Below the pieces are notes generated by a model, which searched no databases, was not told the origin of the DNA, and worked only from the letters and a program-made list of their open reading frames with translations. From assembly GCF_020026895.1 (NCBI RefSeq), contig NZ_JAINZW010000001.1, positions 62,001 to 126,000 on the forward strand: a DNA stretch of 64,000 nucleotides. Direction: 5' to 3'. Shown one piece after another: positions 8,196 to 17,513 of the stretch. The position numbers and the translations under genes are program-made. Within the stretch, counting starts at the first letter, position 1. Every line of letters begins with the position of its first letter. Source of the stretch: Novilysobacter selenitireducens. GTDB taxonomy: Bacteria; Pseudomonadota; Gammaproteobacteria; Xanthomonadales; Xanthomonadaceae.

Positions 8196-9409
8196 GGATG
8201 CACCGCCTCGTTCTCGGTCGGTAGCGCGACCGTACCTTTGCCAGCCCGCTTCGCTGCCTTGCGCGCGGCGGCGCGCATCGCGTCGGCGACGCGCAAACCG
8301 TAGAGATACGCACCGGTCACGCTGAGCGCGGTGAGCAGCAGGCCGAACACGAACCAGATGAGCTGCGTCGCCAGGCCGCCGAACGTGCCGAAGTGCAGCG
8401 GGTCGGCCATTTCGGAGATGCGGTGGTGGACATCGAGGTCGGTGCCGGCGCGGCGGCCGGTGACGATCCCGCCCGTCGTGTCGAAGCCCAGTGCATTGGC
8501 ACGGTCGCGTACCAGCCACGCCTCGGCCTGGCCCTCGATCACGATGCCGCGATCGGAGAGCGCGAGCCGGCGTACCTCCAGGCCGGGCCATTGGCTGCGC
8601 GCCTGGGCGATCGCACGGTCGACCGCGGCGGGCGTAATTGCGGATGTGATTGCGGATGTGATTGCGGATGTGGGCGCGATGGCCGCATTGTCTGCGCGCT
8701 CGGCAAGCACGTCCGCCTGCCCACCCGCGCCACCGCCCAGCGACTCGACCAGGTACCAGACGCCGGTGGCGGCGATCAGCGCGATGAACCACAGGCTCCA
8801 CACGCCCGCCAGCCGGTGCACGTCGCCCCAGAACCGGCGCTGGCGCTCCGGCCGCGGCATCGAGAAGAAGCCGCGCCACCAGTGCCTGTAGATCACCAGG
8901 CTGGTGACCAGTGTCACCAGCAACGCGATGGCGAGCGCCGAGACGATCGGCACGCCGAACTTCACCGGCATCATCAGGTGGCGGTGGGTGTTGCGCAGGA
9001 AGCGCTGGGCGTTGAACCAGTGGGTGTCGCCGGTCACCGCGGCGCGGTACGGATCGACCCAGACGAAGCGCAGCCGGCCCTCGTCGGTCTCCATGCTCGC
9101 CATCGCCGCCGAGCGCGGGCCCTTGGGCGCCGAGAGGCCGTTGATGGTCCAGGCCGGATACGCCTGCTGCACCGCGCCGACCATCGCGCCCCAGCTGGCA
9201 CGTTCGGGCGCCGGCGACACGCGCATCTCGTCGTGCAACGCCCAGTCGATCTCGTGCGAGAACACCGCCAGGGTGCCGGTGAAGCAGACGAACGCCATCA
9301 GCACGCACAGCTTCAAGCCCACCCAGCTGTGCAGGTCGAACCACACGCGCCGCCCGCCCTTCTCGGGCGTGGCGGCGGCGGGGGCTGGCGATGGCGGGCC
9401 CGGAGGCAT
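8192..9409 (-). CDS. PepSY-associated TM protein (siderophore/iron uptake reductase-like)
   Basis: 405 residues. The pattern is that of PepSY-TM proteins: a first helix (about 25-48, LKLCVLMAFVCFTGTLAVF), then two helices near 150-185 and 195-220, a PepSY-rich periplasmic part, and a last helix near 355-378. Conserved membrane-flanking histidines (DLHSWVGL, FLRNTHRHLMMP, DVHRLAGVW, DVHHRISEM) could bind haem. This supports the common view that such proteins act in ferric-siderophore reduction. The gene follows the TonB receptor by 23 bases in the same direction, so the two form an iron-uptake unit. The start at 9409 was chosen because the much longer open frame runs antisense through the receptor. 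Confidence 0.85.
   Translation of the reverse strand: MPPGPPSPAPAAATPEKGGRRVWFDLHSWVGLKLCVLMAFVCFTGTLAVFSHEIDWALHDEMRVSPAPERASWGAMVGAVQQAYPAWTINGLSAPKGPRSAAMASMETDEGRLRFVWVDPYRAAVTGDTHWFNAQRFLRNTHRHLMMPVKFGVPIVSALAIALLVTLVTSLVIYRHWWRGFFSMPRPERQRRFWGDVHRLAGVWSLWFIALIAATGVWYLVESLGGGAGGQADVLAERADNAAIAPTSAITSAITSAITPAAVDRAIAQARSQWPGLEVRRLALSDRGIVIEGQAEAWLVRDRANALGFDTTGGIVTGRRAGTDLDVHHRISEMADPLHFGTFGGLATQLIWFVFGLLLTALSVTGAYLYGLRVADAMRAAARKAAKRAGKGTVALPTENEAVHP
8638..8673. repeat. 12-base tandem repeat, three copies, in the PepSY gene
   Basis: The unit attgcggatgtg is repeated three times exactly and encodes in-frame Ser-Ala-Ile-Thr repeats on the minus strand. The length is a multiple of three, so copy-number change would lengthen or shorten the periplasmic segment without a frameshift. 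Confidence 0.9.
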
Positions 9410-9432
9410 GGCGGTGTCGGTCAGGGCATCGG

Positions 9433-11592
9433 TCAGAAGCGGTAGCGCGCCTGCAGGTACAGCCGGCGCGGCTCCCCGGGGAAATGGCCGGTGCGCTCGA
9501 TGAAGCCACTGGCCGCGTACACCTTGTCGAACAGGTTCTTGACGTTGGCCTGGAAGGTCCAGTCGCGCCACTGCGTCTGCCAGCTGGCGTCGAAGATCGT
9601 GTACGCCTTCACCGCCTGGCCTTCCAGCGAGACCCGGTCGCCGACGTGGTCGGCGCCGAAGGCAATCGAGGACGCGATCGCAGGCAGGTCGTAGCGCGTC
9701 CACAGGCCGACCTTGTGGCGCGGCGCGTTGGCGAAGCGGTCGCTGTCGCCGGTGGTGTTGCCGGCCGCCGCCGGGTCGCCTTCCAGCACGCGCGCGTCGT
9801 TGTAGCCGTAGGCCAGGTTGAGCACCCAGCGCTCGGTCAGGTCGGCCAGCAGGTCGAGTTCGAACCCGTCGCTGCGCACCAGGCCCAGCGCGGCCAGGTC
9901 GTCGACGCCGTCGTTGCCGGCGTCCAGCCCGGTGCCCTGCACGACGTTGCTGCGCTCGATCCGGTAGACCGCGCCGTTGAGGGTGATGCGGCCACCGGCG
10001 AGGCTGGACTTGGCGCCGAGTTCCCACTGGCGGCTGCGCTCGGGGTCGAACGGACCGCCGGCCAGCGGGTTCTGGCTGCCGGCCGACTGCGGTACGAAGC
10101 CGGTCGCGGTGCTGGCATACAGGTTGACCGCGTCGGTCGCCTCGAACGTCGTGCCCAGGCGCCAGGTCAGGTCGTCGCCGTCCACCGCGGTACCGTCGAC
10201 GCGGTTCTCGTCCTCGAAGCGGTCCCAGCGCAGGCCGGCCAGCACGTGCCAGCGGCCCAGGTCCATCTGGTCCTGCAGGTAGAGGCCGTCCTGGCGGCTG
10301 CGGGTGCGCGTGGCCGGGCGGAACGGCAGCGTGTCCAGGCCGTAGTCGGCCGCGCCGCTCAGTCCGTAGACCGGGTCGAACAGGTCCAGCCCCGGCACCG
10401 GGCCGCCGCGCTCCACGCCCACCGCGGTGCGTCCGATGAAGTACGCGTCCAGCTGCGACATCTCGCCGCCGAACAGCCAGGTGTGGTCGATGCCGCCGGT
10501 GCTGAAGTCGAATGCCGCGTGGCCGGCCGCGGCGAGGCCTTCGACGTCGCGCGCCTGGTCGCGGAACTCGCGCCACACGGTGCGTCCGTCTTCGGCGATG
10601 CCGCGCGACTCGTGGTACTGCTGGCGCTCCGCGTTTTCGAACCAGCGTACCGCCAGGCTCACGTCGAGCGCATCGCTCGGCGCCGCGGTGTAGCGCGCCA
10701 GGCCGATGCGCGCGTCCAGGTCGAGGTAGTCGGTCGGCTCGTTGGTGTTCCACTCGCGGTCGGTCAGGAACACGCCGTCGTCGTTGGCCGGCACGCCGCG
10801 CAGGCGGTTGGCGTCCAGCTCCTGCTGCAGGTCGGTGTACTGCAGCAGCAGCTCGCCGGTGTCGCCCACGTCGAAGGCGAACCCGACATCGCCGATCAGG
10901 CTGTCCTGCGAGGTGTTGTTGCGAAAGCCTTGCTCGTGGTCGATGTGCGCGCCGACGCGGTAGCGCACGCGGCCGGCGGTATCGAGCGGACCGGACGCCT
11001 CGACCGATGCGGCGCCGTAGTCGAAGTTGCCCGCTTCCAGGCGCAACTGGCGCTCGGTGTAGGGGGTCGGCTTCTTGGTGGCGTAGTTGATGACGCCGCC
11101 CGGGTCGCCGGAACCGTAGGCCGCGCCCGCCGGGCCCTTCAGCACCTCGACGCGCTCGATGTTGAACAGCTGCGGCACCGAGAAGCCGGCATAGGGGTCA
11201 CCGCGCAGGCCGTCGTACAGCACGTTCTCCTGGCGGAAGCCCCGCAGCACGACACCGGCGTAACTGAAGAAGCTGATGCCGCTGATGTTGCGGTACAGAT
11301 CGGTGACCTGGCGCGCGGCCTGGTCGTCGATGAGTTCGCGGTTGATCACCTGCACCGACTGCGGCACCAGCTCCAGCGGCGTGTCGGTGCGGGTCGCCAG
11401 GCTGCTGTCCTCGACCTTGTACAGGCGCTGCGCACGGCCGATGACCTGCACGGTATCGAGGTCGGTGGCGTAGGTATCGGCCTCGGCCGTGGCCTCCGGT
11501 CCGGGCGCGGTGCCGGCCTCCTGCGCATGCAGCACGGCGGGGCCGGCGGCCAGGGCGGAGACGATGGCGAGGTGCAGCAGGCAGCGGGACAT
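9433..11592 (-). CDS. TonB-dependent siderophore receptor
   Basis: 719 residues from the chosen start. A signal peptide (CLLHLAIVSALAAGPAVLHAQ) is followed by a TonB-box-like segment (DLDTVQVIG). The plug domain comes next (TPLELVPQSVQVINRELIDD, VVLRGFRQENVLYDGLRGD, RVEVLKGPAGAAYGSGDPGG). A 22-stranded barrel then ends in the aromatic residue expected of outer-membrane proteins (ARYRF). The plug motifs are those of ferric-siderophore receptors of the FhuE/FoxA group. The open frame starts at 11649, but its first residues are encoded by a Fur box, so the ATG at 11592, which begins a clean signal peptide, is preferred. Energy would come from the TonB/ExbB/ExbD genes at 30.7-33.1 kb. Confidence 0.93.
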   Translation of the reverse strand: MSRCLLHLAIVSALAAGPAVLHAQEAGTAPGPEATAEADTYATDLDTVQVIGRAQRLYKVEDSSLATRTDTPLELVPQSVQVINRELIDDQAARQVTDLYRNISGISFFSYAGVVLRGFRQENVLYDGLRGDPYAGFSVPQLFNIERVEVLKGPAGAAYGSGDPGGVINYATKKPTPYTERQLRLEAGNFDYGAASVEASGPLDTAGRVRYRVGAHIDHEQGFRNNTSQDSLIGDVGFAFDVGDTGELLLQYTDLQQELDANRLRGVPANDDGVFLTDREWNTNEPTDYLDLDARIGLARYTAAPSDALDVSLAVRWFENAERQQYHESRGIAEDGRTVWREFRDQARDVEGLAAAGHAAFDFSTGGIDHTWLFGGEMSQLDAYFIGRTAVGVERGGPVPGLDLFDPVYGLSGAADYGLDTLPFRPATRTRSRQDGLYLQDQMDLGRWHVLAGLRWDRFEDENRVDGTAVDGDDLTWRLGTTFEATDAVNLYASTATGFVPQSAGSQNPLAGGPFDPERSRQWELGAKSSLAGGRITLNGAVYRIERSNVVQGTGLDAGNDGVDDLAALGLVRSDGFELDLLADLTERWVLNLAYGYNDARVLEGDPAAAGNTTGDSDRFANAPRHKVGLWTRYDLPAIASSIAFGADHVGDRVSLEGQAVKAYTIFDASWQTQWRDWTFQANVKNLFDKVYAASGFIERTGHFPGEPRRLYLQARYRF

Positions 11593-11622
11593 GGCAGGGG
11601 CCGGGTTCGGAAAGCGCGCCAT

Positions 11623-11641
11623 GATAATGAGAATAATTCTT
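11623..11641. promoter_or_regulatory. Fur box upstream of the siderophore receptor
   Basis: GATAATGAGAATAATTCTT matches the classic 19-base Fur consensus GATAATGATAATCATTATC at 15 of 19 positions. The A+T-rich block continues to about 11650. It lies 31 bases before the chosen receptor start, so iron-bound Fur would repress the receptor-PepSY unit. Confidence 0.8.
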
Positions 11642-11757
11642 GTTAGCAAAACTTCGTCACGAACCCGTCGCGTGGTTTACACCGCCCGGTCACGGTGCGA
11701 TCCCCAAGATGCGCGGCCTTCTCAGCCCCTGCGACGCCCCCGATGCACCTTCGCCGC

Positions 11758-12072
11758 ATGAACTTCACCGCCGACGAACTCCGCCAGGAACTGGCCCACG
11801 CCGAAGCCACCTTCGACGAGGCCGCGCGCTGCGCCGGCCAGGGACTGGAGCCGCTTCTGGAGCGCCGGCTGGATGCCCACCTGCGCTCGCTGCGGGCGAT
11901 GCTCGGTGGTGACGGGGCGACCGCGGCGTTCGATGCGGTGGACGCGGCCAAGCGCGCGGTCGATTCGGCCGAACCCGAGGCCCCGCTGCGGATGCTGGCA
12001 ATGGCGCGCGAGACGCTGGCCGCCGTTGCCCGCCGTCGGATGCACCGATTGGTGCCGGACCTCGCGGCGTAG
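11758..12072 (+). CDS. Small helical protein of unknown function
   Basis: 104 residues, almost all helix-forming and rich in Ala, Glu and Arg ([20 protein letters not shown], then [16 protein letters not shown]). There is no signal peptide or membrane segment, so it is presumably cytoplasmic. I do not recognise a family. The ATG at 11758 follows alternative in-frame Mets at 11695 and 11743; it is chosen because coding character begins there. It stands alone between the divergent receptor and fbp, 142 bases before fbp. Confidence 0.6.
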   Translation: MNFTADELRQELAHAEATFDEAARCAGQGLEPLLERRLDAHLRSLRAMLGGDGATAAFDAVDAAKRAVDSAEPEAPLRMLAMARETLAAVARRRMHRLVPDLAA

Positions 12073-12214
12073 GTGCTCGCGACTATCGGCTGATCGACTA
12101 TCTGCTGATTTCACGTCCGCCCACTGGATCGGCCGGCCCACCCGCTCCCGAGTTACCCCCCGCTCCGGCCATCGGCGACAATGGCGCCCCCTCGCCGCCG
12201 AGCCGATCCACGCC

Positions 12215-13276
12215 ATGCCCAGCTTGCCGCAGCGTCCCGCGCCGTCCGTCTCCCTCACCCAGTTCCTGATCGAGGCCCAGCGCGCGGGCCACGTCAGCCC
12301 CGACCTGCGGCTGTTGATCGAGGTGGTCGCACGCGCCTGCAAGCGCATCTCCATTGCCGTTGGCAAGGGTGCGCTGGGCGGCGTCCTGGGCGAGGCCGGG
12401 TCGGCCGGCGAGGCCAGCATCAACATCCAGGGCGAGGCGCAGAAGAAGCTCGACGTCATCGCCAACGACGTGCTGATGGAAGCCAACGCGTGGGGTGGCC
12501 ACCTCGCCGGCCTGGCGTCGGAGGAGATGGACCACAGCCAGCCGATCCCGGACGTGTACCCGCGCGGCAACTACCTGCTGCTGTTCGACCCCCTCGATGG
12601 CAGCTCCAACATCGACGTGAACATCTCCGTTGGCACGATCTTCTCGGTGCTGCGCTGCCCGGACGGCGTGACCACGCCCGGCGACGAGCACTTCCTGCAG
12701 CCGGGCACCGAGCAGGTCTGCGCCGGCTACACCACCTACGGCCCCAGCACGATGCTGGTGCTGACCGTCGGCCACGGCACCCACGCCTTTACCTTGGACC
12801 GCGAGATCGGCGGCTTCGTTCTGACCACGCGTGACATGCGGATCCCGGACGAGACCAAGGAATTCGCCGTCAACATGTCCAACCAGCGCTTCTGGGAGCC
12901 GCCGATGCAGGCGTACGTCGGCGACCTGCTGGCCGGCACCGAAGGCCCGCGCGGCAAGGACTTCAACATGCGCTGGGTGGCCTCGATGGTGGCCGACGTG
13001 CACCGCATCCTGACCCGCGGCGGCATCTTCAGCTACCCGCTGGACAGCAAGTGTGCGGCGAAGGGCGGCAAGTTGCGGCTGATGTACGAAGCCAACCCGA
13101 TGAGCTTCCTGGTCGAACAGGCCGGTGGCGCATCCAGTACCGGTCGCCAGCGCATGCTGGAGGTCCGGCCCACCGGGCTGCACCAGCGCGTGCCGGTGTT
13201 CATGGGCAGCCGCCGGGAAGTGGAAACCGCCGTCGACTACCACCTGCGCCACGACCGGGCCGCCGACGCCGCCTGA
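12215..13276 (+). CDS. fbp: Fructose-1,6-bisphosphatase class I
   Basis: 353 residues. It hydrolyses fructose 1,6-bisphosphate to fructose 6-phosphate in gluconeogenesis. The metal-binding signature DPLDGSSN is present, with upstream [16 protein letters not shown] and EEMDH metal-site residues. Substrate-binding segments [15 protein letters not shown] and GGIFSYPLD follow, as does the C-terminal [20 protein letters not shown]. All expected blocks are intact. The ATG at 12215 gives the family's usual start (about 25 residues before the first conserved helix). A hairpin 12 bases after the stop codon probably terminates it. Confidence 0.96.
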   Translation: MPSLPQRPAPSVSLTQFLIEAQRAGHVSPDLRLLIEVVARACKRISIAVGKGALGGVLGEAGSAGEASINIQGEAQKKLDVIANDVLMEANAWGGHLAGLASEEMDHSQPIPDVYPRGNYLLLFDPLDGSSNIDVNISVGTIFSVLRCPDGVTTPGDEHFLQPGTEQVCAGYTTYGPSTMLVLTVGHGTHAFTLDREIGGFVLTTRDMRIPDETKEFAVNMSNQRFWEPPMQAYVGDLLAGTEGPRGKDFNMRWVASMVADVHRILTRGGIFSYPLDSKCAAKGGKLRLMYEANPMSFLVEQAGGASSTGRQRMLEVRPTGLHQRVPVFMGSRREVETAVDYHLRHDRAADAA

Positions 13277-13288
13277 CCCACCAGCTCC

Positions 13289-13314
13289 GCCCCGGTCATC
13301 TACCTGACCGGGGC
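13289..13314 (+). terminator. Hairpin after fbp
   Basis: GCCCCGGTC (13289-13297) pairs perfectly with GACCGGGGC (13306-13314) across an 8-base loop. There is no T-tract, so termination would be weak or Rho-aided. The GCCCCGGTCA part is shared with the palindrome upstream of the fap-like operon. Confidence 0.5.
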
Positions 13315-13411
13315 GACTGTCACGCCGGTGACCGCAAATCGCCACGCCCCGCGTTGATAACCCTTGCCCCGAGGCATGGCGCATGTCGCGTCGACGGGTG
13401 ATGGAGGGGAG

Positions 13412-14842
13412 ATGGCGAACGACACGAACACCACATCCGGCGACCCTGGTCCGCACGGAAGCACGGCGCATGGACGCGAGCTGATCTACGCCACCGCCGG
13501 CACGGCCGGCCGGGTGCTGGCGCTGGGCGGCCTGCAGACCATGGGCTGGAACCTGCGCCGCGCACCCGATGCGCGCAGCGTGCAACGCATCCTGCAGCGC
13601 GATCCGCGCCAGCCGTTCGCCGCGTTGCTGGACCTGCGCGAGGGCTTCAGCCACCAGGACCTGGCCGAGTACGGCCCGGCGCTGTCGGCGTCCAACGCCG
13701 GTTGGGTGGCCGGCGTGGACGCCGCGCAGCTGGACGACCCGCCAGTGCGCCGCCTGATCCGTGACTACTGCTACGACTACGTCACCCTGCCGTGCCCGGA
13801 GGCCGTACTCAACACGGTGATCGGCCACGCCCACGGCATGGCCGCTCTGGCCTGCGAGCGCGGAGTCGCGGTGTCGCAGGTCGGCTTCGACGACATGATC
13901 GGCGACAGCCCGGCGATGCTGGCACTGTGCCGCACGTTGCGGAAGGCGGCGCTGACCGAGGCGCCGGTGTTCATCGCCGGCGAGACCGGCACCGGCAAGG
14001 AGCTGGCGGCGATGGCCGTGCATCGCCATTCGCGCCGGCATGCCAACCCGTTCGTGGCGATCAACTGCGGCGCGATCCCGCAGAACCTGGTGCAGTCGGA
14101 ACTGTTCGGCTACGAGCGCGGCGCCTTCACGGGTGCGCAGACACGCAAGTTGGGCCGGTTCGAGGTGGCCAACGGCGGCACCCTGTTCCTGGACGAGATC
14201 GGCGACCTCCCGCTGGAAAGCCAGGCCTCGCTGCTGCGGTTCCTGCAGGAAGGGTGCTTCGAGCGTCTGGGCGGACACGAGCAGATCCGCGTCGACGTGC
14301 GCATCATCTCGGCCACCCACCACGACCTCGAGGACTCGGTGGCCAAGGGCAGCTTCCGCGCCGACCTGTTCCACCGCCTGTGCGTGCTGCGCCTGCACCA
14401 GCCCCCGCTGCGCGACCGCGGCGCCGACATCGACAAGCTGGCCGACTACGCGCTCAAGCGTTATTCGCAGGAAGGACAGCGCACGCTCAAGGGGTTCGCC
14501 CCGTGCGCGCGCCACGCGCTGCATTCGCACCGCTGGCCCGGCAACGTGCGCGAGCTGATCAACCGCGTGCGCCAGGCCGTGGTCATGGCCGAAGGACGGC
14601 TGATCACCGCCGCCGACCTGCATATCGACGGCGCCGAGACAGGCCCGCCGCCGACGCTGGACGAGGTGCGCGACGCCGCCACCCGCGAGGCGATCGAGCG
14701 CGCCCTGCAGCGCAACCGCGGCCGCCTGGTGGACACCGCCCGCGAACTGGGCGTGTCGCGCGTGACGCTGTACCGGCTGATGGGCCGGCACGGGCTGCGC
14801 GAGAGCGATCCGGATTCGGGCGGGACCGTAAGCGTCGCCTGA
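13412..14842 (+). CDS. Sigma-54-dependent activator with VpsR-like N-terminal domain
   Basis: 476 residues. The N-terminal ~150 residues look like the degenerate receiver of VpsR-type regulators, without the acidic pocket of a true phosphorylation site. The AAA+ domain has Walker A GETGTGKE (190-197), the sigma-54 contact loop GAFTGA (237-242) and Walker B GGTLFLDEIGD (about 255-265). A Fis-type helix-turn-helix closes the protein (DTARELGVSRVTLYRLM). An intact GAFTGA means it should open sigma-54 promoters. The start has GGAGGGGA immediately upstream; longer frames begin at 13364. The gene is convergent with the fap-like operon, which has a sigma-54 promoter, so it is the likely activator. 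VpsR relatives bind c-di-GMP, which is an inference here. Confidence 0.9.
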   Translation: MANDTNTTSGDPGPHGSTAHGRELIYATAGTAGRVLALGGLQTMGWNLRRAPDARSVQRILQRDPRQPFAALLDLREGFSHQDLAEYGPALSASNAGWVAGVDAAQLDDPPVRRLIRDYCYDYVTLPCPEAVLNTVIGHAHGMAALACERGVAVSQVGFDDMIGDSPAMLALCRTLRKAALTEAPVFIAGETGTGKELAAMAVHRHSRRHANPFVAINCGAIPQNLVQSELFGYERGAFTGAQTRKLGRFEVANGGTLFLDEIGDLPLESQASLLRFLQEGCFERLGGHEQIRVDVRIISATHHDLEDSVAKGSFRADLFHRLCVLRLHQPPLRDRGADIDKLADYALKRYSQEGQRTLKGFAPCARHALHSHRWPGNVRELINRVRQAVVMAEGRLITAADLHIDGAETGPPPTLDEVRDAATREAIERALQRNRGRLVDTARELGVSRVTLYRLMGRHGLRESDPDSGGTVSVA

Positions 14843-15248
14843 GGCCACCGGGTGGCGCTGCGGGCCATGGGATCTTCCCGCGGCCTCGCGCCCGCGCACA
14901 TGGAGCACGCGGGATCCAGACGCAGGGCCGTACAGCACTGCGGCATCGCCCGTGGCCCTGTAGCCCCTTCGTTTCCTGCCACGCCCGCGAAGCCGGCGCA
15001 AAAGCCTCATGGCTTCATCCGGACTCGTAGTTCTTATAACGGGTGGATCGCAGGAACGCCCATTGCCCGCGACGTGATCGCCCCGGATGTCGCTTCACGG
15101 AGCCCCGTGAAATCGTGCGCAAGCGGGGGTCGGGAAGGAAGCTTCTGCGCGGGCCAGGCGATGACCATGATGGGCATCGCTGCGGTCCACCCATCCTGCG
15201 GACGCAACGACGGATGCGGGCCCGTCTACCCGGCACGGTATCGCCGCC
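14843..15248. other. Intergenic gap between activator and fapF-like gene, no gene seen
   Basis: 406 bases between two convergent genes. Open frames on both strands (for example 14852-15328 plus) have Arg/Pro/Ser-rich compositions typical of shadow translation. Small hairpins are present (AAGCC/GGCTT around 15003-15017), and either could end the flanking transcripts. I see no RNA gene or mobile element. Confidence 0.5.
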
Positions 15249-16634
15249 TCAGAACGACTTCGATGCCCGCAGTCCGAACACGAAGTTCGGCGAGTCGTCG
15301 GTCAGGCCCGCGGCCATCTGGCCGTTGACGGTCCACCCCGAGGGCATCGCGTAGGTGGCGCCGATGTTGAGGGTGGTGGAGTTGGTCGAGCTGCCCGGGA
15401 TCCGGAACTTCTCGCTGCCCGGCGCCTGCGTATACGTGGCCGCGGCCATGGCGGACGCGACACTGAAGCTGACCGCCGCGCGGTCGTTGAGTGCGATCGC
15501 CAAACCGCCGCTCAACTGGATGACATTGCCCAACGACACGCTTGCGGGGGAGACCTGGTCGAGCACCGGCGAAATGTCGTCGAAGTCCTCCTCGATGTTC
15601 CAGGTGTATCCCAGGTTGCCGAACAGGATCACCGGGTCGTAAGTGCGCAGCGCCGACACGTTGCCGGTCACGCTCCAGATGCCGGTGCCGGTAGGCAGGT
15701 CTTCCGGCACGTTGAGGTTGTTGTTGTCCTCGTCGGCCTGGATCAGCTTCAGGCCGAACGGATGCCGGCCCGACGGGCCGCGCACGCGCAGGCTGGTAAC
15801 GATGTCGGGCCAGCGCTGCGACTCCTTCACCACCTGGAAGTAGGCGGCGATGCTGGCGTCGCCGATGCCGCTCGAGCTGAGCTGCACCTCGCTGACCTCG
15901 GTCGAGGCGCCGCCGGCGCCGCCGCTGACGAAGCGCGTGTCGCGGTAGACGTACGGCACCGTGGCCTCGACGCTGAGTCGATCGGTGAGGCCGTAGCGAC
16001 CGGTGAAGTCCATCGTCAGGACAGTCGACTTGGTCTGGTCCAGGTTGAGCGTGCCCAGGAAGATCGCATCCAGTGCGAGGAAGCCCTGGAGGACCAGCAG
16101 CCGGCGGTCGTAGTAGCTGTAGCTCAGGCCGGAATCGAACGTGAACCTGCGCTCGAACAGCGGCGCATGCTCGGTGACCACGAGCGCACGTTCCTGCTCG
16201 CGGCGTTCTTCATCCTCATCGCGGCGCGCTTCGCCGATCTGCATCGGCTCGGCGGACTGGGTGGTGGTCTCAGGCGGTGCGGACGGGTCGACGGGGCTGG
16301 CCGGGTCAGCGGGCGGTGCCTGCTGCGCGTCCTGCGTGGTCGCCACCTGCGCGGCGCCAAACGCCTGGTTGGCCGCGCCCTGCGCCGCCGGTTCCGCCGC
16401 CGCGGGCGCGCCGGTCAGGCCTCGGCCGCGCTGGGACATCTCAAGCTCGTGTACCTGGCCGCGCAGGCGCTTGATCTCCGCCTCCTGCTGCTCCAGCCGC
16501 TGGCTCAGCTGCTCCAGCAGGGCGTGCACCTCGGCGTCGTCGCTGCCCGGCTCGGCGGCGTGGGCAGTGCCCAGCGCGAGGGCCATGGCAAGGATCAACG
16601 GCCGGACGACCGGCGAAGTGCGGTTTGCGAGCAT
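15249..16634 (-). CDS. fapF: FapF-like outer-membrane amyloid exporter (coiled coil plus beta barrel)
   Basis: 461 residues. Signal peptide (about 1-27, ending AHAAE); a heptad coiled coil at 32-67 (EVHALLEQLSQRLEQQEAEI and onward); a Pro/Ala/Gln linker (about 70-135) and an acidic-basic stretch (DEDEERREQER). A beta barrel runs from about 158 to the end, finishing with Phe (RASKSF). This is the architecture of Pseudomonas FapF, a trimeric channel whose N-terminal coiled coil plugs the pore and which secretes Fap subunits. Position agrees: last gene of the operon. The barrel could also be read as a generic MetA-pathway-type porin, so the assignment leans on context. Confidence 0.75.
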   Translation of the reverse strand: MLANRTSPVVRPLILAMALALGTAHAAEPGSDDAEVHALLEQLSQRLEQQEAEIKRLRGQVHELEMSQRGRGLTGAPAAAEPAAQGAANQAFGAAQVATTQDAQQAPPADPASPVDPSAPPETTTQSAEPMQIGEARRDEDEERREQERALVVTEHAPLFERRFTFDSGLSYSYYDRRLLVLQGFLALDAIFLGTLNLDQTKSTVLTMDFTGRYGLTDRLSVEATVPYVYRDTRFVSGGAGGASTEVSEVQLSSSGIGDASIAAYFQVVKESQRWPDIVTSLRVRGPSGRHPFGLKLIQADEDNNNLNVPEDLPTGTGIWSVTGNVSALRTYDPVILFGNLGYTWNIEEDFDDISPVLDQVSPASVSLGNVIQLSGGLAIALNDRAAVSFSVASAMAAATYTQAPGSEKFRIPGSSTNSTTLNIGATYAMPSGWTVNGQMAAGLTDDSPNFVFGLRASKSF

Positions 16635-16690
16635 GATGCGGCGTCCCCTGGAGTACGTGGCCCCGCGAATCCGCGGTGTCTAGATGAACG

Positions 16691-17464
16691 CTAGAGCCCG
16701 ATGATCCCGGCCATGGCCTGCTGGATGCCCTGCTGGTTGATCATCTGCGTGGACATCTGCTCACTCAGGAGCGTCAGTTGCAGGCGGTTGCTGGCCGCGA
16801 TGTCGCTGCCGAAGATCTGGCCGATCTGCATGATCCGCCCCTCCGACCCGGCGCCCGCCTGGCTCAGGTACTGGCCGATGTTCGCGCCGGGGGAGGACAG
16901 GTCGAGGTTGACGCCGTTGTCGAGGAAGGTGATGCGCGCGGTCATCTCGCCGGCCGTCGTCTCGCTGCCCATCTGGCCGTTGAAGCCCGCCGTGCCCGGC
17001 AGCTCCGTGGTGAAGTTAATCGCCGTCAGGTTGGACAGCGCGTTGCGGTCGCCGGCGATCTGCGCCACCTGGCCGATGCCGTTGACCTGCAGCTCGCGAC
17101 CACCGCTGACCACACCGGTAGGAGTCGGTCCGCCACCAGCCCCGGCTTCGGCGCCGCTGCGGGTGTCGACGGCCACGTCGAAACCACCCGTGGCATTGCG
17201 CCGCACCTGCAGCGTGCCCGAGGCGTGGGCGCTGCCGCTGTGGGCGTTGTGCAGCGTGGAGGTCACGTCGATACGCAGGCCGACCAGCATGTTGGCGCCC
17301 ATGTACTTGCCGGTGAGGCCGGCCAGCGTGGCGTCGTCGACGACGTAGGCCTTGACCGGGGGCAGGGTGTCGGAAGAAGGGGGCAGGGCGGCTGCGGACT
17401 GTGCCGCAGCCGCGCCTGCCACGAGGACCGAGAACAGGGCACGGGGGAGTGTATGTCGGTTCAT
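16691..17464 (-). CDS. Secreted protein in the FapE position
   Basis: 257 residues with a signal peptide (about 1-26, LFSVLVAGAAAAQSAAAL). The mature protein opens with KAYVVDDATLAGLTGKYMGA and contains beta-rich, Gly/Asn/Ser-rich segments (GNALS-like, TELPGTAGFNGQMGSETT). It ends in a helical Gln/Met-rich tail (QMSTQMINQQGIQQAMAGII). It has no cysteine, unlike the FapE I know from Pseudomonas. It lies between the C39 peptidase (49 bases) and the exporter (56 bases). A GAGG ribosome site precedes the ATG at 17464. I assign it to the fapE slot by position only. It may be a minor fibre component. Confidence 0.7.
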   Translation of the reverse strand: MNRHTLPRALFSVLVAGAAAAQSAAALPPSSDTLPPVKAYVVDDATLAGLTGKYMGANMLVGLRIDVTSTLHNAHSGSAHASGTLQVRRNATGGFDVAVDTRSGAEAGAGGGPTPTGVVSGGRELQVNGIGQVAQIAGDRNALSNLTAINFTTELPGTAGFNGQMGSETTAGEMTARITFLDNGVNLDLSSPGANIGQYLSQAGAGSEGRIMQIGQIFGSDIAASNRLQLTLLSEQMSTQMINQQGIQQAMAGIIGL

Positions 17465-17513
17465 CGGGACCTCGATTCTTTAATGCGGTACGTGGTTGGA
17501 ACGAAGCACATGG

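Noticed and set aside
9391-11646. 751-codon open frame on the plus strand
   Set aside because: It is the antisense shadow of the TonB receptor; composition is Val/Gln/Arg/Ala-rich without any recognisable domain, as expected in high-GC DNA.
12098-15010. 970-codon open frame on the minus strand
   Set aside because: Runs antisense through fbp and the sigma-54 activator, both clearly coding on the plus strand.
14852-15328. 158-codon open frame between the activator and fapF-like gene
   Set aside because: Cys/Arg/Ser/Pro-rich, no ribosome site, and its end overlaps the fapF-like 3' end antisense.
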